A DNA stretch of 28,546 nucleotides from an uncultured Alistipes sp. (lineage in GTDB: Bacteria; Bacteroidota; Bacteroidia; Bacteroidales; Rikenellaceae): positions 1 to 28,546 of the forward strand of contig CAAGKW010000172.1 in the NCBI GenBank assembly GCA_900770585.1. The letters are read 5' to 3'. Both the position numbers and the translations under genes were made by a program. The notes beneath the pieces are model-generated. The model worked only from the letters and a program-made list of their open reading frames with translations. It searched no databases and had not been told where the DNA came from. Of this stretch, positions 1 to 7,957 are shown piece by piece. Within the stretch, counting starts at the first letter, position 1, and each line of letters starts with the position of its first letter.

Positions 1-29
1 AAAAGCACGCTGAAAATAAGTTTTTTCAT
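1..29 (-). CDS. 5' end of an unidentified gene, probably exported protein (cut by window edge)
   Basis: On the minus strand an ATG at 29-27 opens a frame that reads MKKLIFSVL up to the edge. Two lysines followed by a hydrophobic run are typical of the start of a signal peptide. The gene lies downstream of topA on the same strand, separated by about 120 bp that hold a large inverted repeat, so it is probably a separate transcription unit. Nine codons are too few to name a product. The call rests only on the ATG, the signal-like start and the absence of any other gene in this edge. Confidence 0.45.
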
Positions 30-77
30 AGTTAGTTGTTTTTGTATTGTTAATGATTCTTTTTTGTTCTATAAGCA

Positions 78-126
78 CTTGCGGAGCGTCTGCCAGCCCT
101 CAAAAAGGTGGAAAACGCTCCGCAAG
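78..126. terminator. Large inverted repeat downstream of topA, possible terminator
   Basis: A perfect 12-bp inverted repeat pairs 78-89 (CTTGCGGAGCGT) with 115-126 across a 25-nt loop. It sits 27 bp beyond the topA stop codon, between topA and the gene that begins at 29. No clean T tract directly follows the stem on the minus strand, though an AT-rich stretch with a small CGAA/TTCG hairpin lies between topA and the stem. It is therefore either a non-canonical terminator or another extragenic palindrome. Apart from this repeat I see nothing in 30-152. Confidence 0.5.
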
Positions 127-152
127 ATAACGAAAAAATTCGATCAACGCAA

Positions 153-2450
153 CTATTTCTTGCTGCTCTCGACGATTTTCAGGCAATCCGCATAGGTCAA
201 CTCCTCGACTTTGCGACCCTTCGGGATTCGATAATTCTTGCCCTTGTAGGCAATATAGACGCCATAACGACCATTTTTGATGAGCATATCGGCGTCCTCG
301 GCGAAGGTCTTGACGGGCAGATTTGCCGTTGCCAGCTCCTTCTGGTGAGCCTTAACCAACTCCACAGCGCGCTCATAACCAATCGTATAGGGATCCTCGC
401 CCTTAGGCAGCGAGGTGAACTTGTTGTTGTTGCGCAGGTAGGGACCGAACTTGCCCAGACCCACAACCAGACGATCGCCATCGAGCTCACCCAGATCGCG
501 CGGCAGCGAGAACAGCTCCAACGCCTCCTCCAACGTAATCGACGCGATCAGCTGACCCGCTTTCAGGCTTGCGAAACGCGCCTTCTCGCCATCGTTGCCA
601 CCGATCTGAACCATCGGGCCGTAGCGACCGATACGTGCCGAAACCTCCTTGCCCGACACGGGATCGATACCCAGAGTTCGCTCGTAGTTAGCCACCTCCG
701 ACTGCGTTTCGAGCGCCTGCTCGACCGTCGGGTGGAAGGCCGAATAGAACTCGCCAATCATATTGGTCCACTCCATCTCGCCCTCGGCAATCTCGTCGAA
801 CTGCTTCTCGACGCTGGCCGTGAAGTTGTAGTCCATAATCGTGGGGAACGACTTTTCCAGGTAGCGGTTGACCATCATACCGATGTCGGTCGGTGCCAGA
901 CGGCTCTTCTCCTTGCCGATATTCTCCGAGAGCATCTTGCTCTTGATATTCTTGCCGTCGAGTGTCAGCTGCTCGTAGGCGCGCTTAACACCCTCCTTGT
1001 TCTGCTTTACAACGTAACCGCGGTTGATGATCGTGGTGATCGTAGGTGCATAGGTCGAAGGACGACCGATACCCAGCTCCTCCAAACGCTTCACGAGCAG
1101 TGCCTCGTTGTAGCGCGTCGGAGCCTGAGTGAATCGCTGCGTTGCCACGATCGACTGCGCCTCCAACGACTGACCCACTGCCAGCGCGGGCAACAGACCC
1201 TGCGTTGCGTCGGTCGACTGATCGTCGTCGGTCGACTCCGAGTAGAGCTTCAAGAAACCGTCGAAACGAACAACCTCACCCGTTGCAACAAACTGAGCCT
1301 CACCACCATTCATATCGATCGTAATGATCGTGCGGTCGATCTCGGCTGCCACCATCTGCGACGCCACGGTACGCTTCCAGATCAACTCATAGAGTCGTTT
1401 CTCGGCCGAGTTACCCTCGATCGTGGTGCGATCCAGATACGACGGACGGATAGCCTCGTGAGCCTCCTGCGCGCCCTTGGTCTTGGTCTTATAGTTGCGA
1501 ATCTGGTGATACTTCTCGCCGAAGAGCTTAATGACCTCCTCCTTGGTCTGCGCCAGAGCCTGACCCGACAGATTGACCGAGTCGGTACGCATATAGGTGA
1601 TCAAACCCTGCTCGTACAGACGCTGTGCCAACGACATCGTCTGCGACACCGACATACCCAACTTACGGCCTGCCTCCTGCTGCAAGGTCGAGGTTGTGAA
1701 GGGGGGCGCCGGAACACGCTGCGACGGTTTCTCCTCGCACTTCACCACCGAGAAACGTGCGCCTTTGCAACTTTCGAGGAATGCCACAGCCTCCTCGCGC
1801 TTCTCGAAACGGCGGCTCAGTTCGGCACGGAACATCGACTTCTCGTCGCCCTCGGGGATAAACTGCGCCACAACGCGGAAGTAATCCGTCGGTTTGAAGT
1901 CGATAATCTCGCGCTCGCGCTCAACCAACAATCGCACCGCCACACTCTGCACACGACCTGCCGACAGACTCGGCTTGACCTTCTTCCACAGCACGGGCGA
2001 AAGCTCGAAACCCACCAGACGGTCCAACACGCGACGAGCCTGCTGAGCATTGACCAGATCCATATTTACGGTACGCGGCTCCTCGATTGCGCTGAGGATC
2101 GCCTTCTTGGTAATTTCGTGGAACACAATACGTTTGGTCGTCTCGACGGGCAGACCCAACACCTCCGTGAGGTGCCAAGCGATAGCCTCTCCCTCGCGGT
2201 CCTCATCGGAAGCCAACCATACGGTCTTGACGCTGTGAGCCAACTTGCTCAACTCCGCAACCACCTTTTTCTTGTCGTCGGGGATCTCATAGATCGGACT
2301 GAATCCACTATCGAGGTCGATACCCAGATCCTTCTTTGCGAGGTCGCGAATATGGCCGAAACTCGACTTCACGACATAGTCTTTACCCAAAAATTTCTCG
2401 ATCGTCTTGGCCTTGGCAGGCGACTCGACGATTACCAGATTTTCCTGCAT
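153..2450 (-). CDS. topA: DNA topoisomerase I (type IA)
   Basis: This enzyme relaxes negatively supercoiled DNA by cutting and rejoining one strand, through a 5'-phosphotyrosine link. The 765-residue protein opens with the Toprim domain: IVESPAKAKTIEKFLG carries Glu9, and SDEDREGE at 81-88 carries Asp82, Asp84 and Glu86. AGRVQSVAVRLL (about 164-175) is the conserved core helix, and LITYMRTDS places the catalytic tyrosine at residue 286. The C-terminal part has three GRYG/GKFGPY-type modules (for example RIGRYGPMVQIG and GKFGPYLR) and no four-cysteine zinc ribbons, as is usual in Bacteroidota. The ATG at 2450 gives the expected N-terminus. It is probably transcribed alone: a hairpin at 2525-2570 separates it from the upstream DUF4270 gene. 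No clear promoter element is visible in 2451-2520. Confidence 0.98.
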   Translation of the reverse strand: MQENLVIVESPAKAKTIEKFLGKDYVVKSSFGHIRDLAKKDLGIDLDSGFSPIYEIPDDKKKVVAELSKLAHSVKTVWLASDEDREGEAIAWHLTEVLGLPVETTKRIVFHEITKKAILSAIEEPRTVNMDLVNAQQARRVLDRLVGFELSPVLWKKVKPSLSAGRVQSVAVRLLVEREREIIDFKPTDYFRVVAQFIPEGDEKSMFRAELSRRFEKREEAVAFLESCKGARFSVVKCEEKPSQRVPAPPFTTSTLQQEAGRKLGMSVSQTMSLAQRLYEQGLITYMRTDSVNLSGQALAQTKEEVIKLFGEKYHQIRNYKTKTKGAQEAHEAIRPSYLDRTTIEGNSAEKRLYELIWKRTVASQMVAAEIDRTIITIDMNGGEAQFVATGEVVRFDGFLKLYSESTDDDQSTDATQGLLPALAVGQSLEAQSIVATQRFTQAPTRYNEALLVKRLEELGIGRPSTYAPTITTIINRGYVVKQNKEGVKRAYEQLTLDGKNIKSKMLSENIGKEKSRLAPTDIGMMVNRYLEKSFPTIMDYNFTASVEKQFDEIAEGEMEWTNMIGEFYSAFHPTVEQALETQSEVANYERTLGIDPVSGKEVSARIGRYGPMVQIGGNDGEKARFASLKAGQLIASITLEEALELFSLPRDLGELDGDRLVVGLGKFGPYLRNNNKFTSLPKGEDPYTIGYERAVELVKAHQKELATANLPVKTFAEDADMLIKNGRYGVYIAYKGKNYRIPKGRKVEELTYADCLKIVESSKK

Positions 2451-2524
2451 TGCTCTTTGTTGCTATATTATATATCGGATCGCGCGCGGGCGACCCCAAC
2501 TCTTTTTTCGGTTTATTCTCTATA

Positions 2525-2570
2525 AACGAGAAAACCTAAGACGCGTGCGTTCTTAGGTTGTTTTCTCGTT
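2525..2570 (-). terminator. Rho-independent terminator after the DUF4270 gene
   Basis: The arms 2533-2541 and 2551-2559 (AACCTAAGA with TCTTAGGTT) pair over a 9-nt GC-rich loop. The helix resumes beyond a short bulge with 2525-2532 and 2563-2570. On the minus strand the inner stem is followed by TTTTCTCGTTT. It starts 18 bp after the DUF4270 stop and lies upstream of topA. The near symmetry means it could also act on the other strand. Confidence 0.75.
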
Positions 2571-2587
2571 GTTTTTCAGTCGATTTG

Positions 2588-4054
2588 CTATCGCATCAGC
2601 GTGTAGGTCAGCACCACCGGAATCGCCTCGTCGCCTCGCATCGCCACCTGACCCAAAGTGAACATCTCGGCCACAGCCGGCGCTACGAAAATCGAGCGAT
2701 ACTGAATCTTGGTAATGTCGCCCTCGGCTTTCAGATACTCGTTCCACATTCGCTGAATGTAGGCCGTGATATCCATCGTGTAGCGACCTTGCGAACGGTT
2801 CAACTCACCACCATAGGGCAGTTTGTAGCTATCGCCCATCTGTGCCAGCTCTGCCTCATACTCGGGATCGTAGTCGGGAATACCCACCAGATTCGCAAAA
2901 TCGGTGTACATACCCAGACGCGTCGGAGCGGCATCGAGGAAGGGGATCGCGGCGGGGCGCTCGGCCGGATTGTTCACATCGAAGGTCAGCGGGAAGTGGA
3001 TCGACGCCTGATTGATCGAAACGGTCGAATAGCCACCATTCTTCGCCTCGTTGCCCAGCTCAGCCAGCAACTCGACAAACTGATCGGTCACCTTCAAGTA
3101 GCCCATCACGCCACCCATACCCTCGACGTAGATCGTACGCTGAGTCGGGTCGCCCGCGAGCGTGTCGTTCACACCTGCGGCACCCACGATCGAGCCCTCG
3201 TAGTCGTGCTCGACCACATTAGCCGAGATATTACCCATCTTGGCCTCCTTGGCAAAGAAGGCATAGGTTGCGCTGATCGTATCGTAGATCATATCGTGGT
3301 CAACCGAGTCGTGGTCACGCATCCAGAGCTCCAAACCGGTGTACGAGGTCTCGGTGCGATAGATCACCTTCGAGCTCTTGTCGGCATTGACCGGAGCCAC
3401 ATACAGACCGTGGAACTTATTGACCCACAGCGTATCGTTGTAATAGGTCACGGTGTCGGTCTCCATCAGTCGCTTCACATACTTGCGGCCAGCGTCGGTC
3501 AGACTGACACGCGACGAGGTCTTGGTGGGCGACGTGATCTCGAACTCGAACAGAGGCTCGGGATTGATATAGCCCTCAGCATCGAAATTGATGTAGAAGA
3601 TCGTGTCCTCGGGGATGAATGGTTTGTTCACCTCATAGACGCGGAACTTCTGCGCGGCCATCGTGTCGCCCTTGTAGTCCGAGATCGAGTAGATGAACCT
3701 CACCGAGTCGAGGATCGGGTCGATACCGAAACCGCCCGAATAGGGCACCTGCGTGGGCAACATCTGACCGATGAACGAGCAACGGCGCAGACCGAACGTA
3801 TCGTTCTGCAACTGACCCATATAGGCGTAACTGCTACCTACGATTCGCGACTCAACCGAATCGCTCTGAACCAGATATGTTTCGAGATTATGGAGCGTAT
3901 CGATACGGATCGTCATACGCTGATTTTCGGGGATTAAGTTGCTGCCCAGCGCATCGTTTACTTCGGTGCAGGCCCCCAAAGCCAACACTGCGGCAAAGAG
4001 AACCATCGTGGCCGAAAACGCTCGGCGCAAACTTATTTTATAGCAATTCATCAT
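2588..4054 (-). CDS. DUF4270 family lipoprotein
   Basis: A 488-residue predicted outer-surface or periplasmic lipoprotein of the Bacteroidota-specific DUF4270 family, whose biochemical role is not established. The N-terminus has a basic stretch (KISLRR), a hydrophobic segment and a lipobox LGAC, which puts the lipidated cysteine at residue 29. The mature part begins TEVNDALGSNLIPENQ and has the alternating polar/hydrophobic pattern of a beta-rich protein, with no membrane segment. The ATG at 4054 (or the adjacent one at 4051) was chosen because it is right in front of the signal peptide; the frame stays open to 4195, but that part would precede the signal. The gene overlaps the end of the glycogen-synthase-like gene by 17 bp, so the two are probably translationally coupled. 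Family assignment is fairly sure; function is unknown. Confidence 0.85.
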   Translation of the reverse strand: MMNCYKISLRRAFSATMVLFAAVLALGACTEVNDALGSNLIPENQRMTIRIDTLHNLETYLVQSDSVESRIVGSSYAYMGQLQNDTFGLRRCSFIGQMLPTQVPYSGGFGIDPILDSVRFIYSISDYKGDTMAAQKFRVYEVNKPFIPEDTIFYINFDAEGYINPEPLFEFEITSPTKTSSRVSLTDAGRKYVKRLMETDTVTYYNDTLWVNKFHGLYVAPVNADKSSKVIYRTETSYTGLELWMRDHDSVDHDMIYDTISATYAFFAKEAKMGNISANVVEHDYEGSIVGAAGVNDTLAGDPTQRTIYVEGMGGVMGYLKVTDQFVELLAELGNEAKNGGYSTVSINQASIHFPLTFDVNNPAERPAAIPFLDAAPTRLGMYTDFANLVGIPDYDPEYEAELAQMGDSYKLPYGGELNRSQGRYTMDITAYIQRMWNEYLKAEGDITKIQYRSIFVAPAVAEMFTLGQVAMRGDEAIPVVLTYTLMR

Positions 4055-4847
4055 AGAATTTCTGATAATTGTCCAAATATTCGGTCGTTGTTTTATCCTG
4101 ATATTCAAGCACTTTTTTGCCGCTTGCCGCCAAGTAGTCAGCCACCTCGGCATCGAGTGTCGGGGTCTCGACAACAATACCGTCGGCATAATCAATAACG
4201 AGTTTCATCAGGTTTTGGTATGAGGGATGCTCAATATTTTTCAAATTTTTCACATCGACGCCCTCGTTGACGATCTTTTTGGTCATCTCGTCGCTCAATT
4301 CGCCCTCGAAACCATCGTCATAGATCGACGCTACGATCTTGACACCCTTGAAGATAGGATCGTCCGAGAAGACCTCGCGCAGATAGATCGGCACGATGCT
4401 CGAAAACCAGCCGTGGCAGTGCACAATCGTAGGCTCCCAGCGCAACTTCTTAACCGTCTCCAACACACCGCGAGCGAAGAAAATCGCGCGCTCATCGTTA
4501 TCCTCGAAAGGCTTGCCCGCCTCGTCGGTCATCACCGCCTTACGCGAGAAGCAGTCGTCGTTATCGATGAAGTAGATCTGCACACGTGCCGACGGGATCG
4601 ACGCCACTTTGATAATCAGCTGGTGGTCGTTATCGTTGATAATGAGGTTCATACCCGACAAGCGGATCACCTCGTGCAACTGATTGCGATATTCGTTGAT
4701 GCAGCCATAGCGCGGCATAAAGGTGCGAATCTCATTGCCTCGCTCCTGCATTGCCTGAACCAGCGTGCGGCAGAGAGTTGCCATATCCGACGCGGGCAGA
4801 TAGGGAACGATCTCCTGACAAACGTATAGAATTCTGTTTTTAGCCAT
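4038..4847 (-). CDS. Half-length glycogen/starch synthase-like protein (GT5 N-terminal domain only)
   Basis: The 269-residue protein looks like the N-terminal Rossmann half of bacterial glycogen synthase (GT5). Recognisable pieces are RILYVCQEIVPYLP at the start, FMPRYGCIN near residue 45, and VHCHGWFSSIVPIYLREV near 143-160, which matches the family's acceptor-side HDW segment. A full GT5 enzyme is about 480-500 residues and has a second GT-B domain for ADP-glucose; that domain is missing here, although the frame closes normally. The N-terminal K-x-G-G-L sugar-nucleotide motif is also absent: the equivalent stretch reads PYLPASDMATL. I therefore infer a regulatory or divergent role rather than normal glycogen synthase activity. 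Short proteins of this kind next to a DUF4270 gene are common in Bacteroidales. A TAACTTTG element lies 24 bp upstream of the ATG, so this gene probably heads a two-gene operon. Confidence 0.8.
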   Translation of the reverse strand: MAKNRILYVCQEIVPYLPASDMATLCRTLVQAMQERGNEIRTFMPRYGCINEYRNQLHEVIRLSGMNLIINDNDHQLIIKVASIPSARVQIYFIDNDDCFSRKAVMTDEAGKPFEDNDERAIFFARGVLETVKKLRWEPTIVHCHGWFSSIVPIYLREVFSDDPIFKGVKIVASIYDDGFEGELSDEMTKKIVNEGVDVKNLKNIEHPSYQNLMKLVIDYADGIVVETPTLDAEVADYLAASGKKVLEYQDKTTTEYLDNYQKFYDELL

Positions 4848-4870
4848 TATTCTACTTTTTTCTCATTCTG

Positions 4871-4878
4871 CAAAGTTA
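4871..4878 (-). promoter_or_regulatory. Bacteroidota -7 type promoter element for the GT5-like/DUF4270 operon
   Basis: The minus strand reads TAACTTTG, a full match to TAnnTTTG, 24 bp before the ATG at 4847 and just after the queA stop. An A/T-rich stretch lies upstream, but no clean TTTG partner is visible. Confidence 0.5.
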
Positions 4879-4888
4879 CGAAAAATTT

Positions 4889-5938
4889 TTAAAGTATCAG
4901 CATCGCATCGCCGTAAGTACCAAATCTGTACCCCTCTTCCTTCGCCACGCGATAGGCCTCCATCACCAGATCGTAGCCGCCAAATGCCGCTACCATCATC
5001 AGCTGGGTCGAATAGGGAAGGTGGAAATTGGTAATCATTGCGTCGGCAACCGTGAAGTCGTAGGGCGCGAAGATGAATTTGTTGGTCCAGCCGTCGTACG
5101 ACTTCAACATACCGTTGGTCGAAACCGTGCTCTCGATGGTGCGCATTACGGTCGTACCCACTGCAACCACGCGATTGCCCTTCAATTTGGTGTTGTTGAC
5201 AGCCTCGGCCGATTCGGGCGTAACCACGATCTGCTCCGAGTCCATCTTATGCTTGGTCAGGTCCTCAACATCGACCGTGCGGAAGTTACCCAGACCCACG
5301 TGCAGTGTGATCTCGGTCGAGTTGATACCCTTGATTTCCATACGTTTCAAGAGGTGCTTCGAGAAGTGCAGACCTGCGGTCGGGGCAGCCACGGCACCCT
5401 CGTGCTTAGCGAAGATGGTCTGGTAGCGCTCCTCGTCGATCTCCTCGACCTTCTCGCGTACCCAACGCGGCAGCGGAGTCTCGCCCAGCTCGTAGAGAGC
5501 CTTCTTGAACTCGTCGTAGTCGCCGTCGAACAGGAAGCGCAACGTACGACCGCGCGAAGTGGTGTTGTCGATCACCTCAGCCACCAGCAGGTCGTCATCG
5601 CCGAAATAGAGTTTGTTACCGATACGGATTTTGCGTGCCGGATCGACCAGCACGTCCCACAGACGCTGTTCGCGGTTCAACTCACGCAGCAGGAAGATTT
5701 CGATCTCTGCGCCGGTCTTCTCCTTGTTGCCATAGAGGCGTGCGGGGAATACTTTGGTATTGTTGAAGATAAAGATGTCGTTGGTATCGAAGTAGTCGAT
5801 TACATCTTTGAAAGTTTTGTGTTCGATTGTGCCTTTGGCGCGATTGACGACCATCAGACGCGAGTCGTCGCGGTTATCGGTCGGATACTTTGCCAACATT
5901 TCGGGCGAAAACGAATAGCCGTACTGCGAAAGTTTCAT
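4889..5938 (-). CDS. queA: S-adenosylmethionine:tRNA ribosyltransferase-isomerase
   Basis: QueA transfers and isomerises the ribosyl part of S-adenosylmethionine onto preQ1 at position 34 of tRNA, giving epoxyqueuosine, the penultimate step of queuosine synthesis. The 349 residues are the normal family length. Visible signatures are [11 protein letters not shown] near 58-68, [14 protein letters not shown] near 180-193, [20 protein letters not shown] near 304-323 and the C-terminal [12 protein letters not shown]. The ATG at 5938 gives the canonical [10 protein letters not shown] start. It follows truB on the same strand with an 84-bp gap, as in many Bacteroidota. The gap shows no obvious TAnnTTTG element and nothing that I recognise as a preQ1 riboswitch. 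Confidence 0.98.
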   Translation of the reverse strand: MKLSQYGYSFSPEMLAKYPTDNRDDSRLMVVNRAKGTIEHKTFKDVIDYFDTNDIFIFNNTKVFPARLYGNKEKTGAEIEIFLLRELNREQRLWDVLVDPARKIRIGNKLYFGDDDLLVAEVIDNTTSRGRTLRFLFDGDYDEFKKALYELGETPLPRWVREKVEEIDEERYQTIFAKHEGAVAAPTAGLHFSKHLLKRMEIKGINSTEITLHVGLGNFRTVDVEDLTKHKMDSEQIVVTPESAEAVNNTKLKGNRVVAVGTTVMRTIESTVSTNGMLKSYDGWTNKFIFAPYDFTVADAMITNFHLPYSTQLMMVAAFGGYDLVMEAYRVAKEEGYRFGTYGDAMLIL

Positions 5939-6022
5939 ATCGTGTTTGTTAGTTTTGTTTGCTGCAAAAGACAGCGCATTAATATAAACAATACGTAAAC
6001 GATTCTATTTTGTTTCACTCGA

Positions 6023-6718
6023 TTAGAGATTTTCCAAAATTTTTTCGAGATTTTGCGCCAAAGCCAGCGTGAAACCGCCACTGCGCGTGCGACACAGCGA
6101 GGTCAGATAGGCTCCGCTCGCCAGTTTCTCGCCCAACTCCATCGCAATCGAGCGGATATAGGTGCCCTTGCTGCAACGAACGCGGATCTTGATTCGGGGC
6201 ATATCGTACTCCAACAGCTCCATCTCGTAGATATTGATCAGCGCCTGACGCATCTTAGGCTCGGTCTCGGTCAGCGCACCCTCGCGGGCATACTCGTAGG
6301 CGCGACGTCCGTCGATCTTCTTGGCCGAATAGACGGGCGGGGTCTGCAATCGCTCGCCACACAGCTCCGCGAGAGCCGCCTCGACCTTCTCGCGTGTGAT
6401 GTGCTCAGTAGGATAGGTCGCATCGACGGGGTGCTCCATATCGTAGCTCGGGGTGGTCGCGCCGAGCATCATCTCGGTCACATACTCCTTCTCCTCGGCC
6501 TGCAACTGCTCGACCATCTTCGTAGCCTTGCCCACGCAGACAATCAGAATACCCGTCGCCAGCGGATCGAGCGTTCCGGCGTGGCCCACTTTGATATTTT
6601 TGAAACCCTTGTGGCGCAGATTGTACTTGATTTTGCGCACCACGTCGGTCGAGGTCCATTCGTAGGGCTTATCGACCACAAAGATATGTCCTTCGGGATA
6701 GTTGATATTGTTTTCCAT
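6023..6718 (-). CDS. truB: tRNA pseudouridine(55) synthase
   Basis: TruB converts uridine 55 in the T-loop of tRNA to pseudouridine. The 231-residue protein has the catalytic motif GHAGTLDPLATG (about residues 45-56), whose aspartate attacks the base, and the expected YSAKKIDGRRAYEYAR and CSKGTYIRS segments. It has the short form of the family without the extra C-terminal PUA-like domain of the E. coli enzyme, which is usual in Bacteroidota. The ATG at 6718 gives the N-terminus MENNINYPEGHIFVVDKP. The gene sits between uppP (163 bp upstream, with several hairpins in the gap) and queA. Confidence 0.97.
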   Translation of the reverse strand: MENNINYPEGHIFVVDKPYEWTSTDVVRKIKYNLRHKGFKNIKVGHAGTLDPLATGILIVCVGKATKMVEQLQAEEKEYVTEMMLGATTPSYDMEHPVDATYPTEHITREKVEAALAELCGERLQTPPVYSAKKIDGRRAYEYAREGALTETEPKMRQALINIYEMELLEYDMPRIKIRVRCSKGTYIRSIAMELGEKLASGAYLTSLCRTRSGGFTLALAQNLEKILENL

Positions 6719-6726
6719 TATTCTCT

Positions 6727-6742
6727 AAAAAGCCTCCTTTTT
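6727..6742 (-). promoter_or_regulatory. Small hairpin in the truB 5' leader
   Basis: On the minus strand AAAAAG and CTTTTT pair around a GAGG tetraloop, ending 8 bp before the truB ATG. The loop region contains a GGAGG that would look like a Shine-Dalgarno sequence in other phyla. Bacteroidota rarely rely on such sites, so its role here is uncertain. It may be a weak terminator-like or translation-control hairpin. Confidence 0.3.
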
Positions 6743-6749
6743 ATCCCCG

Positions 6750-6830
6750 CCACGCTGAGCGTGGCTAAGCCCCTGCCTGAGGCGGGGGTTTGGGGGTGGG
6801 TCATAATTGCCTACGCGACCTGTGGTCGCG
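6750..6830. repeat. Row of three short triloop hairpins between uppP and truB
   Basis: Three inverted repeats with 3-nt loops follow each other: 6750-6764 (CCACGC, loop TGA, GCGTGG); 6770-6788 (CCCCTGCC, loop TGA, GGCGGGGG, one T-G pair); and 6814-6830 (CGCGACC, loop TGT, GGTCGCG). They fill the only long gap in an otherwise tight gene series. They may end the uppP transcript or protect its 3' end, and they resemble the triloop hairpins in the spacer at 15506-15637. No T tract follows any of them, so a classical terminator is not clear. Confidence 0.55.
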
Positions 6831-6881
6831 CGAAGAAAACCGTAAAAGGTTATTACACCTTATATTACTTGTTACTATATA

Positions 6882-7682
6882 CTATAATATGTAGCTCAGG
6901 ATAGCCACTGCGCCAGCAACTGCGCAATATGCCGCAAACCAGGTCAGCTTGCCACGGCGCACAATGCCGAGCATAAATTTGCAAGCCAGGCAACCCGTAA
7001 CGAATGCCGATACGAACCCTGCCGCCATTACGCCTGCCGAGATACTCGTTGCGGCCGCCTCGCCCGTACTCTTGATAAGGTCGAGCAGGGCCTCACCCAA
7101 AATCGGGGGCAGCACCATCAGGAACGAGAATTGCGCCACCACCTCGCGCTTATTGCCCAGCAGCAGACCCGTTGCGATCGTGGTACCCGAGCGCGACAGA
7201 CCCGGCATAGCCGCCACCGCCTGTGCACAACCGATGATCCACGCATCGCGCCACGACAATTCGCTCTTCTCGCGCTCCTTGGCACGTGCCGCGAAGGTGA
7301 GCAGAGCCGCCGTCACGAGCAACATCTCACCCACGATGAGCATAATCACCGACGACGAGAGCATTGCGTTGAGCTGGTCCTTGAACGCAAAACCGACGAT
7401 ACCGATCGGGATCATCGACAGAACGATCTTGGCGATATATTCGGTCTGCGAGTTGCGCTCGAAACGCAACAATCCGCGCACCAGATCCCAAATCTGCTTG
7501 CGCAGAACCACGATCGTACTCAACACCGTTGCGGCGTGGAGCGTCACGTCAAAGGTCAGATTCTCAACTATTTCGACACCCAGCAACTCTTTGGCGATTT
7601 GCAGATGACCGCTACTCGACACGGGCAGAAACTCCGTAAGTCCCTGCACCACACCGAGGATTATCGACTCCAAATAGTTCAC
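6882..7682 (-). CDS. uppP: Undecaprenyl-diphosphate phosphatase (BacA/UppP family)
   Basis: An integral membrane phosphatase that turns undecaprenyl diphosphate into the monophosphate, so the lipid carrier can be reused for peptidoglycan and other envelope polymers. Loss or excess of such proteins affects bacitracin sensitivity in other bacteria. The 266 residues include the two family signatures, GVVQGLTEFLPVSSSGHL (about 10-27, with catalytic Glu17 and the SSSGH loop) and PGLSRSGTTIATGLLLG (about 160-176), set among many hydrophobic helices. Translation starts at a GTG at 7682, two bases after the DUF3098 stop. It ends the operon yfhO-ftsX-DUF3098-uppP. Confidence 0.97.
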   Translation of the reverse strand: MNYLESIILGVVQGLTEFLPVSSSGHLQIAKELLGVEIVENLTFDVTLHAATVLSTIVVLRKQIWDLVRGLLRFERNSQTEYIAKIVLSMIPIGIVGFAFKDQLNAMLSSSVIMLIVGEMLLVTAALLTFAARAKEREKSELSWRDAWIIGCAQAVAAMPGLSRSGTTIATGLLLGNKREVVAQFSFLMVLPPILGEALLDLIKSTGEAAATSISAGVMAAGFVSAFVTGCLACKFMLGIVRRGKLTWFAAYCAVAGAVAILSYIL

Positions 7683-7684
7683 GC

Positions 7685-7957
7685 TTACTCCTCCTTGGGT
7701 TTGTTGCCGTCGAAGCGCTTCATAATGGCGTAGATCTCGAATGCGAAACCGCCAATCACCAGAATCGGTGCGAGCGTGATACGACGGAAGTTGAACATCT
7801 CGTAGTTGAACTCGTCGGGCGAGCTGCTACCGCCACCCGCCATCAGCACAAAGCCCAACACGATCACCGCAAAACCGATGAGCATCAGCACATAGTTGCG
7901 CGGCGTGAGAGCCATACGCCCGTCGGTCGAGGGCACTTTGTTTTGCTCCTTTTTCAT
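7685..7957 (-). CDS. DUF3098 small membrane protein
   Basis: A 90-residue protein with two hydrophobic segments, NYVLMLIGFAVIVLGFVLMAGG (about 22-43) and ITLAPILVIGGFAFEIYAIM (about 61-80), joined by a short soluble loop that reads SSSPDEFNYEMFNFRR. The loop and the following hydrophobic segment are typical of DUF3098, a Bacteroidota family of unknown role that is regularly found between ftsX and uppP. Its ATG overlaps the ftsX stop by one base (TAATG), so the two are translationally coupled. I infer that it works with FtsX or the envelope, but the sequence does not show how. Confidence 0.88.
   Translation of the reverse strand: MKKEQNKVPSTDGRMALTPRNYVLMLIGFAVIVLGFVLMAGGGSSSPDEFNYEMFNFRRITLAPILVIGGFAFEIYAIMKRFDGNKPKEE

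Noticed and set aside
108..2525. A very long open frame on the plus strand opposite topA (about 800 codons)
   Set aside because: It is the mirror of a clearly conserved gene in codon-biased DNA; its translation is Leu/Arg/His-rich with no family features. The same holds for long frames opposite the yfhO-like gene (9660-11414), the ABC permease (17787-19055) and ftsA (24285-25655).
5939..6022. Possible preQ1 riboswitch before queA
   Set aside because: The 84 bp are AT-rich and I could not build the pseudoknot or conserved core of any preQ1 class.
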